In this document: positions 1 through 9,400 of the stretch, one piece after another
How positions within the stretch are numbered: position 1 is the stretch's first letter
Layout of the letters: each line of letters begins with the position of its first letter
Source: an uncultured Gammaproteobacteria bacterium
Lineage (GTDB): Bacteria > Pseudomonadota > Gammaproteobacteria > Enterobacterales > Psychrobiaceae
Assembly: GCA_913060565.1 (NCBI GenBank)
Contig: CAJXRU010000012.1
Span: 1-63,614 of the forward strand
Direction: 5' to 3'
Length of the DNA stretch: 63,614 bases
The notes under the pieces: generated by a model
What the model was told of the DNA's origin: nothing
What the model saw: only the letters and a program-made list of their open reading frames with translations
Database searches by the model: none
Program-made: the position numbers and the translations under genes

Positions 1-38
1 CCTCTTCGTCGGCAGCGTCAGATGTGTATAAGAGACAG
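1..38. other. Nextera i5 adapter remnant (not genomic)
   Basis: Bases 6-38 are the Nextera read-1 adapter: the i5-side linker followed by the 19-base Tn5 mosaic end at 20-38. Bases 1-5 (CCTCT) match the last five bases of Nextera index S503 (TATCCTCT). This is library sequence left on the contig end, so genomic sequence begins at base 39. Confidence 0.97.
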
Positions 39-219
39 GACGTACTTCATCAAACTCCATACCGCGACCCTTTGTTTTCGCAACGAGGGTACCGGCCATA
101 TGAGACTTTATTTGGCTTTTTGCAGACAAGTCGAGCAGGGCGCTGCGCCCGCGATACTCTAATAACTCTCTAACCGAGAGGTTTATGCCATCACAAAACG
201 GTGGAAATTGTTCATTCAT
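39..219 (-). CDS. DUF58 domain protein, N-terminal fragment
   Basis: About 60 residues can be read from an ATG at 219 before the adapter cuts the gene. The visible part has the typical DUF58 start: a short lead, an LSVRELLEYRG-like helix, then the GRGMEFDEVR motif near residues 51-60. DUF58 proteins are usually encoded right behind a MoxR ATPase. They are thought to work with it, often beside von Willebrand factor A proteins, in metal-dependent folding or stress functions; that role is family inference. The start lies two bases after the stop of the upstream ATPase gene, so the two are very likely co-transcribed and translationally coupled. The truncation is an assembly edge, not a mutation. 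Confidence 0.85.
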
Positions 220-221
220 GA

Positions 222-1181
222 TTATGGTACAGCTACCATGGTTAAAATCTTTTCAACCACCATACTTGGAGTAACGCCTTCTGACTCCGCTTCATAGCTT
301 AAGAGTAGTCGGTGGCGCAGAATGTTTGGCGTGACGCTGATAATATCTTCCGGACTAACAAAATCTCGTCCGTGAAGCCACGCGCGCGCTCGAGCACATC
401 GCTCTAATGCAATTGTTGCTCGTGGGCTTGCACCAAAGGTAATCCAATTGGTCAATTGAGGGTCTATTCCTTCAGGTCGACGCGTCGCCATAATAATCTG
501 TACGATATATTCTTCAAGTTGTGGCGCAAGGTAAATTTCCAAGCAGGCATTACGTGCACTAACGATTTCTTCTTGAGTAAGGTTTGGCGCAGGCACCGCA
601 TCTTTAGCTAATGCTTCATTACGATTGAGTGCCAAAATTTCACGCTCAACTTTAGCGTCAGGGTAGTCTATCGCCACGTGCATTAAGAAGCGATCAAGTT
701 GTGCTTCTGGCAGTGGATAAGTCCCTTCTTGTTCAATCGGGTTTTGCGTTGCCATTACGAGAAATAACTCTGGTAACTGATACGTTGTTCTACCAACCGT
801 AATTTGGCGCTCCGCCATTGCTTCTAGCAGTGCAGATTGAACCTTAGCCGGGGCACGATTAATTTCATCCGCTAGTATGAGATTGTGAAATAGCGGACCT
901 TTTTGAAATTCAAATTCGTGTGTTTCGGGACGATAAATATCCGTGCCCGTCAAATCGGCTGGGAGTAAATCAGGGGTGAATTGAACACGGTGAAAATCAC
1001 CCTCGATGCCATCGGCAAGAGATTTTATTGCTCTAGTTTTCGCCAGACCAGGAGGTCCTTCTACTAATATATGCCCGTCAGCTAATAGACAAATTAACAT
1101 CGAATGAGTGAGTTCTGGTTGCCCTAGAATTTGGGAGTCAAGATACGATTTTAGCTGTTCAAATTTTTCGATGGCGGTCAT
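222..1181 (-). CDS. MoxR-family AAA+ ATPase
   Basis: A 319-residue AAA+ ATPase of the MoxR type. Walker A (GPPGLAKT) is at residues 42-49 and Walker B (LILADEIN) at about 101-108, followed by the ATQNPIEQEGTYPLPEAQLDRF segment (about 144-165) that holds sensor 1 and the arginine finger in this family. The C-terminal lid domain (about 245-319) is complete. MoxR ATPases act as chaperone-like cofactors for neighbouring DUF58 and VWA proteins, and a DUF58 gene follows two bases downstream. The substrate cannot be told from sequence. The gene is divergent from fadI, and the ATG at 1181 gives the usual family length. Confidence 0.93.
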   Translation of the reverse strand: MTAIEKFEQLKSYLDSQILGQPELTHSMLICLLADGHILVEGPPGLAKTRAIKSLADGIEGDFHRVQFTPDLLPADLTGTDIYRPETHEFEFQKGPLFHNLILADEINRAPAKVQSALLEAMAERQITVGRTTYQLPELFLVMATQNPIEQEGTYPLPEAQLDRFLMHVAIDYPDAKVEREILALNRNEALAKDAVPAPNLTQEEIVSARNACLEIYLAPQLEEYIVQIIMATRRPEGIDPQLTNWITFGASPRATIALERCARARAWLHGRDFVSPEDIISVTPNILRHRLLLSYEAESEGVTPSMVVEKILTMVAVP

Positions 1182-1403
1182 GCGATTTTATCTACCTAAG
1201 CTACTTTTAAAATGAATGATCATAGAGATTCTAAATTACGCGCTATATTTACCCAAAATTGACGCCATACGTCAACAGGTTACCAACACGCAATGATGGT
1301 CTATTGAGAGTATTTTGTTAAAAAAGTTCCATTATTTAATTGATTGCTTATTTTATGGTCAAAATGGTGGAAGGGTTTTAGAAATGTACACAGAAAATTC
1401 GAC

Positions 1404-1432
1404 TTGTCGTGGTCTGACCTCTGAGTTATAGT
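1404..1432 (+). promoter_or_regulatory. Candidate fadIJ promoter with FadR-like operator in its spacer
   Basis: A -35-like TTGTCG (1404-1409) and a -10-like TATAGT (1427-1432) are 17 bases apart. The spacer contains TGGTC-T-GACCT (1410-1420), a one-mismatch palindrome matching the core of known FadR operators (TGGTCNGACCA). A repressor bound there would cover the promoter. The gap from the divergent moxR gene to fadI (1182-1509) holds no other gene I can support. Confidence 0.6.
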
Positions 1433-1509
1433 GAAGCTTGAAATTTTAAATAATCGATTTAATACCCGCTGAGACAAGCAGTTATCCGATTACCATTTTG
1501 GAGTCAATA

Positions 1510-2820
1510 ATGAATTCAATGCAAGACCTCACGACGAAAAGCGGTCAACGTATCGCTATTGTGGATGGACTACGAACCCCATTTGCAAAACAAGCAACGG
1601 CTTATCACGGTGTTCCAGCCCTAGATCTTGGTAAAACAGTCGTCAACGAACTGCTAACTCGCAGTGAACTCGATCCAAAATTGGTAGATTTACTGGTATA
1701 TGGCCAAGTTGTACAAATGCCGGAAGCACCGAATATTGCACGTGAAATTGTGCTGGGTACCGGAATGAACATCGCCACTGACGCATACAGTGTATCAAGA
1801 GCCTGTGCTACGAGTTTTCAATCAGCAGCAAATGTTGCAGAGTCTATTTTATCTGGTACCAGCGATATCGGCATTGCAGGCGGCGCAGATAGTTCATCAG
1901 TCTTGCCAATTGGCGTTTCTAAGAAATTAGGGCGAGCACTTGTTGACTTGAATAAAGCCCGTACCCTCGGCCAACGATTAAGTATTTTTAAGCGTCTCTC
2001 TATTAAAGATTTACTACCCGTTCCGCCAGCGGTTGCGGAATACTCAACCGGTTTATCGATGGGACAAACCGCTGAGCAAATGGCAAAGACTCACGGCATT
2101 AGTCGAGCTGACCAAGATGCATTGGCCCACCGCTCTCATACACTTGCGACGAAAAGTTGGAATGAAGGCTTATTAGATAACGAAGTAATGACAACACATG
2201 TGGCGCCGTATAGCGGACATATTAGTCAAGACAACACTGTACGTACCAATTCAGAGTTAGGGAGTTATGCGAAATTACGTCCAGTTTTTGACAAAAAACA
2301 TGGCAGCGTAACAGCCGCTAATTCAACGGCATTAACAGATGGCGCGTCAGCAATAATCATGATGCGTGAGGATAAAGCCAAAGCGTTAGGGTATCAGCCG
2401 CTTGGTTATATTAAGAGTTATGCGTTTGCGGCGATTGATGTGTGGGAAGATATGCTAATGGGACCGTCATTCGCAACACCAATGGCACTTGCCCGGGCGG
2501 GTATTGAATTGTCGGATCTCACGTTAATTGAAATGCATGAAGCTTTTGCTGCGCAAGCACTAGCTAATATGAAAATGTTTGAGTCAGACTTATTTGCACA
2601 GCGTCATTTAGGCCGCGATAAAGCAATTGGGCAAATAGATATGGACAAATTTAATGTCTTGGGTGGCTCTTTGGCTTATGGCCATCCTTTTGCTGCGACT
2701 GGAACACGCTTAATTACCCAGGTGCTTAATGAATTAAAACGTCGTGGCGGCGGGTTAGGATTGACGACAGCCTGTGCTGCTGGTGGCCTTGGCGCGGCGA
2801 TGGTTTTGGAGGTTGAATAA
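1510..2820 (+). CDS. fadI: 3-ketoacyl-CoA thiolase FadI
   Basis: The beta-subunit thiolase of the FadIJ fatty-acid oxidation complex. It cleaves 3-ketoacyl-CoA with CoA to give acetyl-CoA and a shortened acyl-CoA. From the ATG at 1510 (GGAG at 1500-1503) the product is 436 residues, matching the family. A TTG at 1498 is in frame but would place the ribosome site inside the gene. Catalytic Cys99 lies in SRACATSF. The HEAF histidine, the GHPFAATG loop and the C-terminal CAAGG cysteine motif are all present. Sequence throughout is close to E. coli FadI, including the long DALAHRSH region. The stop overlaps the fadJ start by one base (TAATG), so the pair is translationally coupled. A FadR-like site sits in the promoter. 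Confidence 0.98.
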   Translation: MNSMQDLTTKSGQRIAIVDGLRTPFAKQATAYHGVPALDLGKTVVNELLTRSELDPKLVDLLVYGQVVQMPEAPNIAREIVLGTGMNIATDAYSVSRACATSFQSAANVAESILSGTSDIGIAGGADSSSVLPIGVSKKLGRALVDLNKARTLGQRLSIFKRLSIKDLLPVPPAVAEYSTGLSMGQTAEQMAKTHGISRADQDALAHRSHTLATKSWNEGLLDNEVMTTHVAPYSGHISQDNTVRTNSELGSYAKLRPVFDKKHGSVTAANSTALTDGASAIIMMREDKAKALGYQPLGYIKSYAFAAIDVWEDMLMGPSFATPMALARAGIELSDLTLIEMHEAFAAQALANMKMFESDLFAQRHLGRDKAIGQIDMDKFNVLGGSLAYGHPFAATGTRLITQVLNELKRRGGGLGLTTACAAGGLGAAMVLEVE

Positions 2821-4931
2821 TGAGTACATTCACTACAACAATTAATGACGACAACATCGCCATCATAAGCATGGATGTTGTTGGCGAGAAAATGAATACG
2901 CTTCGCGCTGAATTTGGCGATGAAATGACATCGGTTCTTGATGAGCTTGAGGCAAACCCTTCGTTGAAAGGTGTTGTTGTTATCTCAGGCAAACCCGATA
3001 ATTTTATCGCAGGCGCAGACATTACTATGCTCGACAGTTGTACATCGCGCGATGACGTGCTGGCTATTTCAACGATGGGGCAGCGCATGTTTGACCGCAT
3101 TGAAAATATGAAAGTACCCGTTGTTGCTGCTATCAATGGTCCATGTTTAGGTGGCGGTCTTGAATTGGCAATGGCATGTCATGCACGAGTTTGTACCAAT
3201 GATGCAAAGACAGTATTAGGACTTCCTGAAGTTCAATTAGGATTGTTACCAGGCAGTGGCGGTACCCAGCGCTTACCCGCATTAGTCGGCGTTGCTAAAG
3301 CGCTTGATATGATGTTAACCGGTAAGCAATTACGTGCTAAAGACGCTAAAAAGGTTGGATTGGTTAGCGATGTTGTACCACCGGTCATTTTACTTGATGT
3401 TGCACTGAAGCTTGCTGCCCAACCAATTAGAAAATCTAAGCTCAAGCTAGATAAAGTTAACGCATTATTACAAGCCACAAGCGCTGGTCGTAATGTGATG
3501 TTTTCCCAAGCAGAAAAGTCAGTTCTGGCGAAAACAAAAGGTCATTATCCTGCGCCGCTCAAGATTATTGATTGTGTTCGTAAAGGACTTAACGGCAGCC
3601 GACAAGCCGGCCTTGCTATTGAAGCGTCTCATTTTGCGGACTTAGTGATGACCGATGAATCGAAAGCATTCCGCCAACTATTCTTCGCTACCACTGAAAT
3701 GAAAAAAGAAACCGGAAGTGACGCGCAACCCAAAAAAGTCAAGAAAGCAATGATCTTAGGCGGCGGTTTAATGGGTGGCGGTATCGCCAATGTTACGGCT
3801 ATCAAAGCTAATATTCCATCGCGTATTAAAGATATTTCGCACGAAGGGATTAGCCAAGCGTTGAAATACAGTTTTGATTTGTTGGATAAGAAATTCAAAC
3901 GTCGTTTTATTACGCGCAGTGAGCTGCAATCTAAAATGAATAACCTTACTGGCACTATCGATTATCGCGGTGTTAAAGACGTAGATATTGTGGTTGAAGC
4001 AGTATTTGAAGACTTAAATCTAAAGCATCAAATGGTAAAAGATGTTGAGACACATTGCGGCGAGCAAACTATTTTTGCGTCGAATACCTCATCGTTGCCT
4101 ATTGGTAAAATTGCCGAACATGCTGCACGCCCTGAAAACGTTATTGGTCTGCACTATTTTTCGCCGGTAGATAAAATGCCGTTGGTTGAAGTTATTGCCC
4201 ATGAGAAAACATCAGCGCAAACCATCGCTACAACGGTTGCTTTTGCTAAAAAACAAGGTAAAACGCCTATTGTTGTGAAAGATGGCGCTGGTTTCTACGT
4301 TAATCGTATTCTGGCTTTGTACGTGAATGAAGCAGCCAATGTTTTATTGGAAGGTGATTCAATTGAGTCACTGGACAAAGCACTGGTTGAGTTTGGTTTC
4401 CCTGTTGGCCCTGTTACTTTACTTGATGAGGTTGGTATTGACGTTGGCTCAAAGATATCGCCTATTTTGGAAGCTGAATTGGGCGATAGATTTAAAGCAC
4501 CTACCGCTTTTGACGCCTTATTAAATGACGATCGTAAGGGTAAGAAAAACCGTAAAGGCTTTTACCGTTACGATAAAAAAGCGCGTGGTAAGAAGTTAGT
4601 TGATGAAAGTGTTTATAAGGTTTTAGGTGTTTCACCAACCAAACAGACGTCGAGCCAAGAAATTGCCCAGCGCTGTGTAATTCAAATGCTTAATGAAGCA
4701 ACACGTTGTTTGGAAGAGGGCATTATTGAGAATGTTCGCGATGGCGATATTGGCGCAATTTTCGGTATTGGTTTCCCACCGTTTTTAGCGGGTCCATTCA
4801 GTTACATCGATAAGTTAGGTGTAAGTACAGTCGTAAGCTTGCTTGAAGGTTATCAAAAGCAGCACGGTGAGCGATTTGCGCCATCGAGCCTGTTAATCGA
4901 AATGAACGAAAATAACAAAACGTTCTACTAA
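2820..4931 (+). CDS. fadJ: Multifunctional fatty-acid oxidation alpha subunit FadJ
   Basis: A 703-residue bifunctional enzyme. The N-terminal enoyl-CoA hydratase/isomerase domain (about 1-190) carries GGGLELAMA and GLPEVQLGLLPGSGG with the two expected catalytic glutamates. The 3-hydroxyacyl-CoA dehydrogenase part begins at the NAD-binding ILGGGLMGGGIA near residue 317 and includes SNTSSLPI and the LHYFSPVDKMPLVE catalytic region. The C-terminal helical dehydrogenase domain follows. The protein hydrates enoyl-CoA and oxidises 3-hydroxyacyl-CoA in beta-oxidation, passing product to FadI. The length and adjacency to fadI distinguish it from FadB. The gene starts on the last base of the fadI stop and is followed by a strong terminator. 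Confidence 0.98.
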   Translation: MSTFTTTINDDNIAIISMDVVGEKMNTLRAEFGDEMTSVLDELEANPSLKGVVVISGKPDNFIAGADITMLDSCTSRDDVLAISTMGQRMFDRIENMKVPVVAAINGPCLGGGLELAMACHARVCTNDAKTVLGLPEVQLGLLPGSGGTQRLPALVGVAKALDMMLTGKQLRAKDAKKVGLVSDVVPPVILLDVALKLAAQPIRKSKLKLDKVNALLQATSAGRNVMFSQAEKSVLAKTKGHYPAPLKIIDCVRKGLNGSRQAGLAIEASHFADLVMTDESKAFRQLFFATTEMKKETGSDAQPKKVKKAMILGGGLMGGGIANVTAIKANIPSRIKDISHEGISQALKYSFDLLDKKFKRRFITRSELQSKMNNLTGTIDYRGVKDVDIVVEAVFEDLNLKHQMVKDVETHCGEQTIFASNTSSLPIGKIAEHAARPENVIGLHYFSPVDKMPLVEVIAHEKTSAQTIATTVAFAKKQGKTPIVVKDGAGFYVNRILALYVNEAANVLLEGDSIESLDKALVEFGFPVGPVTLLDEVGIDVGSKISPILEAELGDRFKAPTAFDALLNDDRKGKKNRKGFYRYDKKARGKKLVDESVYKVLGVSPTKQTSSQEIAQRCVIQMLNEATRCLEEGIIENVRDGDIGAIFGIGFPPFLAGPFSYIDKLGVSTVVSLLEGYQKQHGERFAPSSLLIEMNENNKTFY

Positions 4932-4953
4932 CGCTTGTTAGCGACATAAAAAA

Positions 4954-4987
4954 GGGGCTACCTGAATTATCAGGCAGCCCCTTTTTT
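4954..4987. terminator. Bidirectional rho-independent terminator
   Basis: A GC-rich hairpin, GGGGCT/CCTGA with its complement TCAGG/AGCCCC (one A-C mismatch, loop ATTA), is flanked by A6 at 4948-4953 and T6 at 4982-4987. It can end transcripts of fadIJ from the left and of the small lipoprotein gene from the right. Confidence 0.93.
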
Positions 4988-4998
4988 AATGGCGTTAA

Positions 4999-5364
4999 TT
5001 ATTGCTCATTACAGTGATAAACGTTACCGCTTAATGTTACGTTTGTTTGTTGTGTGCCGCCAAAATCATCACCGTAGTTACCTGTTTGTCCAGCGCGTTG
5101 GGTAAGTAAGTAGACGACGTTACCGCCCATGGCATTGGCTTTGTTTTTAATGTCATTGCGAGCGCCGGTTTCCAAATCGGCATTAGACGTGAATCCACCT
5201 GTGAAGAAGTCGCCTTGATTACCTGTAACATCGCCTAAGAACTTGCAATGTTCACCGGTTGGTTCTGTGTGTGTTAGGCGAATATTGCTTGCGGTTTGCT
5301 GGAGAGGAATTGCGCTACAGGCTGTTAGAGATAGAATTGCTAGTGCTGGAAGAAGTGCTTTCAT
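4999..5364 (-). CDS. DUF4156 (YjeI-like) small lipoprotein
   Basis: A 121-residue lipoprotein. The signal peptide ends in the lipobox LTAC with the lipidated Cys at residue 16. The mature part contains the DUF4156 pattern seen in E. coli YjeI: a conserved cysteine followed by a G-x-x-x-G stretch (EHCKFLGDVTG), an ARNDIKNKANAMGGNVVYLL motif near residues 68-87, and a closing GNVYHC. The function of the family is unknown. The residue after the lipidated Cys is Ser, which favours sorting to the outer membrane. The gene stands alone between the fadIJ terminator and cysZ, on the opposite strand from fadIJ. Confidence 0.88.
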   Translation of the reverse strand: MKALLPALAILSLTACSAIPLQQTASNIRLTHTEPTGEHCKFLGDVTGNQGDFFTGGFTSNADLETGARNDIKNKANAMGGNVVYLLTQRAGQTGNYGDDFGGTQQTNVTLSGNVYHCNEQ

Positions 5365-5481
5365 AAGGTCAGTTCCTTGTAATTAATATGATGACTATTA
5401 TTCAGGAATTGAGTACGTTGAGTTAGTGAAAAGTTGTAGTGAAAATGTTAGATATAAATCGAATTTCTTACACTTTATAAA

Positions 5482-5514
5482 CAATATAGGCGGGTAAATT
5501 TCCCGCCTATATTG
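5482..5514 (-). terminator. Perfect 13-bp stem hairpin after cysZ
   Basis: Arms 5482-5494 and 5502-5514 are perfectly complementary around a 7-base loop. It lies 25 bases past the cysZ stop on the minus strand. The T tract is weak, so it is probably a terminator or an mRNA 3' stabilising stem for cysZ. Confidence 0.65.
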
Positions 5515-5538
5515 CTTGTATTCATTTTCGAGGAAATA

Positions 5539-6312
5539 CTACCTATTTTTCCAAGGAGCGACCGAATCATTTACTAGATGATGGTCTCGATAACGTTCAA
5601 CCCACATCGCAGTTGCGCCACAAATTGCGACAGGCATGACAATGAAGTTAACGATAGGAATCATCGAAAATAATGTTGTCATGAAACCAAACGAAAGTGC
5701 ACTACCGCGATCTTGCTTTAATTGGTCTCTCATAATAGTAAAGCTACGTTTATGGTTATCAAAGGGATAATCACAATATTGAATTGCCATCATCCAAGCA
5801 CTAAATAAAAACCATAATATCGGTGCAACGGTTTGGCCAATCAATGGAATAAAGAATAATATCAAGCAGCCTAGTGCTTTTGGAATGTAATAAACCAATT
5901 TTGTCCATTCACGCCCAAGTGCTCGTGGAATTTCTTTCATTAAGTCGGAAAAGGAGCTTTCTGGAGCGGGTTTTCCTGTGAGGTGACATTCAACCTTCTC
6001 ACTGAGTAAACCGTTGAATGGCGCGGCAATCCAGTTAGCGACAGAACTAAAAATAAATGAAAAAATGATCAAAACAATAACAACGGCAATCGGCCACAAA
6101 ATAACATTGAGCCATGACAACCAATCGGGTAAATACCCATTTATGTAGGCAAAGAGATCTTCTAATTGCAGATAGAGATAATAAAACGCTGTACTAAATA
6201 AGAGAATATTAACGACAAGCGGAATTATTACAAAGGTTCGTAACCCTTTAGTTTGAATTAATTCAAACCCTTTAAGAAAGTAGCTTGCACCACTGCGAGA
6301 TTTATCAAACAC
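5539..6312 (-). CDS. cysZ: Sulfate transporter CysZ
   Basis: A 257-residue inner-membrane protein of the CysZ family, which takes up sulfate for cysteine synthesis. It is close to E. coli CysZ over its full length, including FNGLLSEKVE, the long IGQTVAPILWFLFSAWMMAIQYCDYPFDNHK segment (conserved across the family) and the closing MPVAICGATAMWVERYRD. Hydrophobic segments lie at about 27-48, 68-95, 140-185 and 207-235. The sulfur regulator CysB is encoded 37 kb away in the same window; whether it controls this gene cannot be seen here. The gene is divergent from smc. Confidence 0.96.
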   Translation of the reverse strand: MFDKSRSGASYFLKGFELIQTKGLRTFVIIPLVVNILLFSTAFYYLYLQLEDLFAYINGYLPDWLSWLNVILWPIAVVIVLIIFSFIFSSVANWIAAPFNGLLSEKVECHLTGKPAPESSFSDLMKEIPRALGREWTKLVYYIPKALGCLILFFIPLIGQTVAPILWFLFSAWMMAIQYCDYPFDNHKRSFTIMRDQLKQDRGSALSFGFMTTLFSMIPIVNFIVMPVAICGATAMWVERYRDHHLVNDSVAPWKNR

Positions 6313-6497
6313 GCCAATACTCTTTGATCAATTAACATTGACGGTGATTATAAATTGATAAGCGTTGATAAGGTAGTCAGGCGGACATAATTTTTTTTAA
6401 AACTGTAACAAATTTAATCAAATAGCCTACATAAGGCTGACTTACAAAATAGAGCTGTGCCATAATGGCCTGTCTTAATCTTTATTGCTGTTACTTA

Positions 6498-9400
6498 ATG
6501 CGTCTTAAACATCTAAAACTTGCTGGTTTTAAATCTTTTGTTGATCCCACCGTGATCCCGTTCACGCAGTCACTCAGTGCTGTCGTTGGTCCTAACGGTT
6601 GTGGTAAATCAAATATTATTGATGCAGTGCGGTGGGTATTAGGCGAATCGAGTGCTAAAAACTTACGTGGCGATGATATGAGCGACGTTATTTTTAATGG
6701 CTCAAACGCACGTAAACCTGTGTCAGCAGCAAGTGTCGAGTTGTTATTTGACAACACCGAAGGTCGTGCCCAAGGCCCTTGGCAACAATTTAGTGAAATT
6801 TCGATTAAGCGGCAGGTCTCTCGCCAAGGTCAGTCTGATTATTATGTTAATGGTCAGAAATGTCGTCGACGTGATATCGCCGATTTACTCAGTGGTACGG
6901 GATTAGGACCACGAAGTTATTCCATCATCGAGCAAGGTACTATTTCTCGGCTTGTAGAATCAAAGCCCGCTGAGTTACGTGGTTTTATAGAAGACGCCGC
7001 TGGGATCAGTAAATATAAAGAACGCAAACGCGACACGCTAAATCGAATCAAAAATAGTCGAGATAATCTAGAGCGACTTAATGATCTACATCATGAGTTA
7101 AAAAGCCAAATTGAATCGTTAGAATCTCAGGCAAAGGAAGCGCAAGAATACACTGCGCTCAAAAAGCAAGAACGTATACTGCAAACAGACATTGTAGTGA
7201 ATCGATGGCAGACCTTTGCAAAACAATTAGAGCAAACTCGTATTGATCTTGAGACTAGCGAACAGCAATTGTTGTTGATTGGCGAAAATGTCACGAAAGT
7301 AACCGCGCAAGATACTGCTACCAACGATCAAATTAAAGTCGTGCGTAAAAACCTTGATGTTGCGAACGAGTCATATCATACGCATCAGACAGAAATTACC
7401 CGGCTTAGCCTTAATATTGAGCATCTAATTCAGGCGCAGAGCCAAAGCCAACATCTGTTTGAACAGGTAAAACTTAAACGCGAATCACTGCAAACACAAA
7501 TAGCTGAGGCTCTGGAACTTTCATTACAACATGAGCAAGCGTTGAACACGCAACAACAGGAGCTCGCTCCATTGACTGATAATGTTAATCAGTTAAAAGA
7601 AGCAGTAGGTAGCAAGGAAGCACTCTTAGAAACGATAGAAAGTAAGTTATTTACTATTGGCAACGAACGTCAGCAAAATATTGCGCAAGAACAGCTATTT
7701 AGTCAGCGTTTAGATGCGCTTAATAGCCAGCGCATGAAGACAAGTAGTCAAATAGAGTTGCTTGATAAAAAACGAGTTTCGCTAGCGAAGCAACAACAGA
7801 CACTTGATCCCGTCGCTCGTGATGAGAGTTATCAATTAGCTAAACATCAACTAATGCAATGTGAAGCAAATTTACAGGACTTAGAAGCTAAAGCCAGTTC
7901 ACTGCATGACTTTTTGTCACAAAATCAGCACGAAATATATCAGGCGGAGCAAAAGATTGCGTTGTTGGGGCAGGAAAAAACCGCCACTACGCAGCAGTTA
8001 AATGCCAAAACGAAAAACGAAGATGAAAGCGTCAATAATTATTTTTCGTCTAACAAGCAATTATGGCAGGAAATTACGATAGCGCCAAAATGGCAACTGG
8101 CTTGCGACATCATTATCGGTGACGACGCTGGTGCATATTTAGTTGATAGTTATGACGAAAAAGCACCTAGCCAATCTCATACTCAACTTTGGTCAGTTCA
8201 AGGCAATTCGTCGTTATCACCCTCATCAATCGTCCATCATATTACAAGCAATGATGCTAAAACCAACGCTATTGTTGAGCGCTATTTAGGTCAGATCTTA
8301 TGTGCTGACGATAAAGAACATGCGTTAGACATGCTCAGTGATTTAACCGTCAATCAAATGATAATTACACCTGCGGGTGAGATATTTAAGGACGGCGGTT
8401 TTTGGCAAAAGGACAGTTCAAAAAATGTTGATGGAATAATGCAACTGCAACAACGGATACACGAGTTGACCCATCAACTTGAGCAACAGAATCACCACCT
8501 GCAACATTATCAATCACTGGTGGATAAAACCTCCTTTAATATTGAGCAATTAACGCCAGAAATAACGCAAGCGACAGCGGTAAGACAATCACACATTGAT
8601 AGTGTCACCCTGTGTAAACAGCAATGGCTGTTAGAACAACAACAGTGGGAACATATTGCCACCAACTTAGCAGAAGTGAGCCAACAAGTTGATGACTTAC
8701 AACGCAGTGATGTGATTGACGCTGATGCAATCAATAGTATTAAGAATACGCAAGAAGAGATCCTAGCTAAGCGGCAGTATAGTGACAATCAACTCGATGC
8801 ACTAAAGCAAGAAAAACAGCTGGAGAAACAACAAACTAAACGGTTACAAAGCAAACTTGAATTAGTGATGGCGCAAACGCATCAGGGAGAACTGGCACTT
8901 CAAAAACTTGAAATGCAACTCATTAACGAGCAGCAGCAGATTGCACAATATCAGCAAACGCAGACGCAGCTAAATAATGAGTACCAGCAACTTGAACAAA
9001 AATTAACTGAAAATAATGCGCCTTTAGCACAAAAACAAAGTCAATTGGCACAACGAAAACAAACGCAAAATAATCTAAATAATCAGCGTAGCCAATTCCA
9101 AGAACAAATCGTGACTTTGGAAAAAGATCGTGTAAAGCAAAGCGACATATTAATCCATGCAAACGAGAAAAAGTCTTTGCAGCACAAGGCGATTGAACAA
9201 CAACGTTTGAAAGTAGAAACGCTGAAAGTGAAACTCCAATCGCAGCGTCACAATACACCGTTAAGCGAAAGAGAGATGGCTGAGCGCGCACTGGAAATAG
9301 CCGATGCAGTTGATTCAAAACTGTGGCCAGCTGAACTCGATAATATCCGCGATAAATTAGCCAATATGGGGGCAATTAATTTAACGGCTATTGAACAGTA

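Noticed and set aside
222..1181. MoxR with DUF58 as a new defence or toxin system
   Set aside because: The pair is a widespread housekeeping arrangement, and the contig ends before any further partner can be seen.
2726..3136. Minus-strand open frame across the fadI/fadJ junction
   Set aside because: It is an antisense shadow of two strongly conserved genes and shows no family features.
8923..9375. 150-codon antisense open frame within smc
   Set aside because: Arises from the glutamine-rich coiled coil read backward; no start signal.
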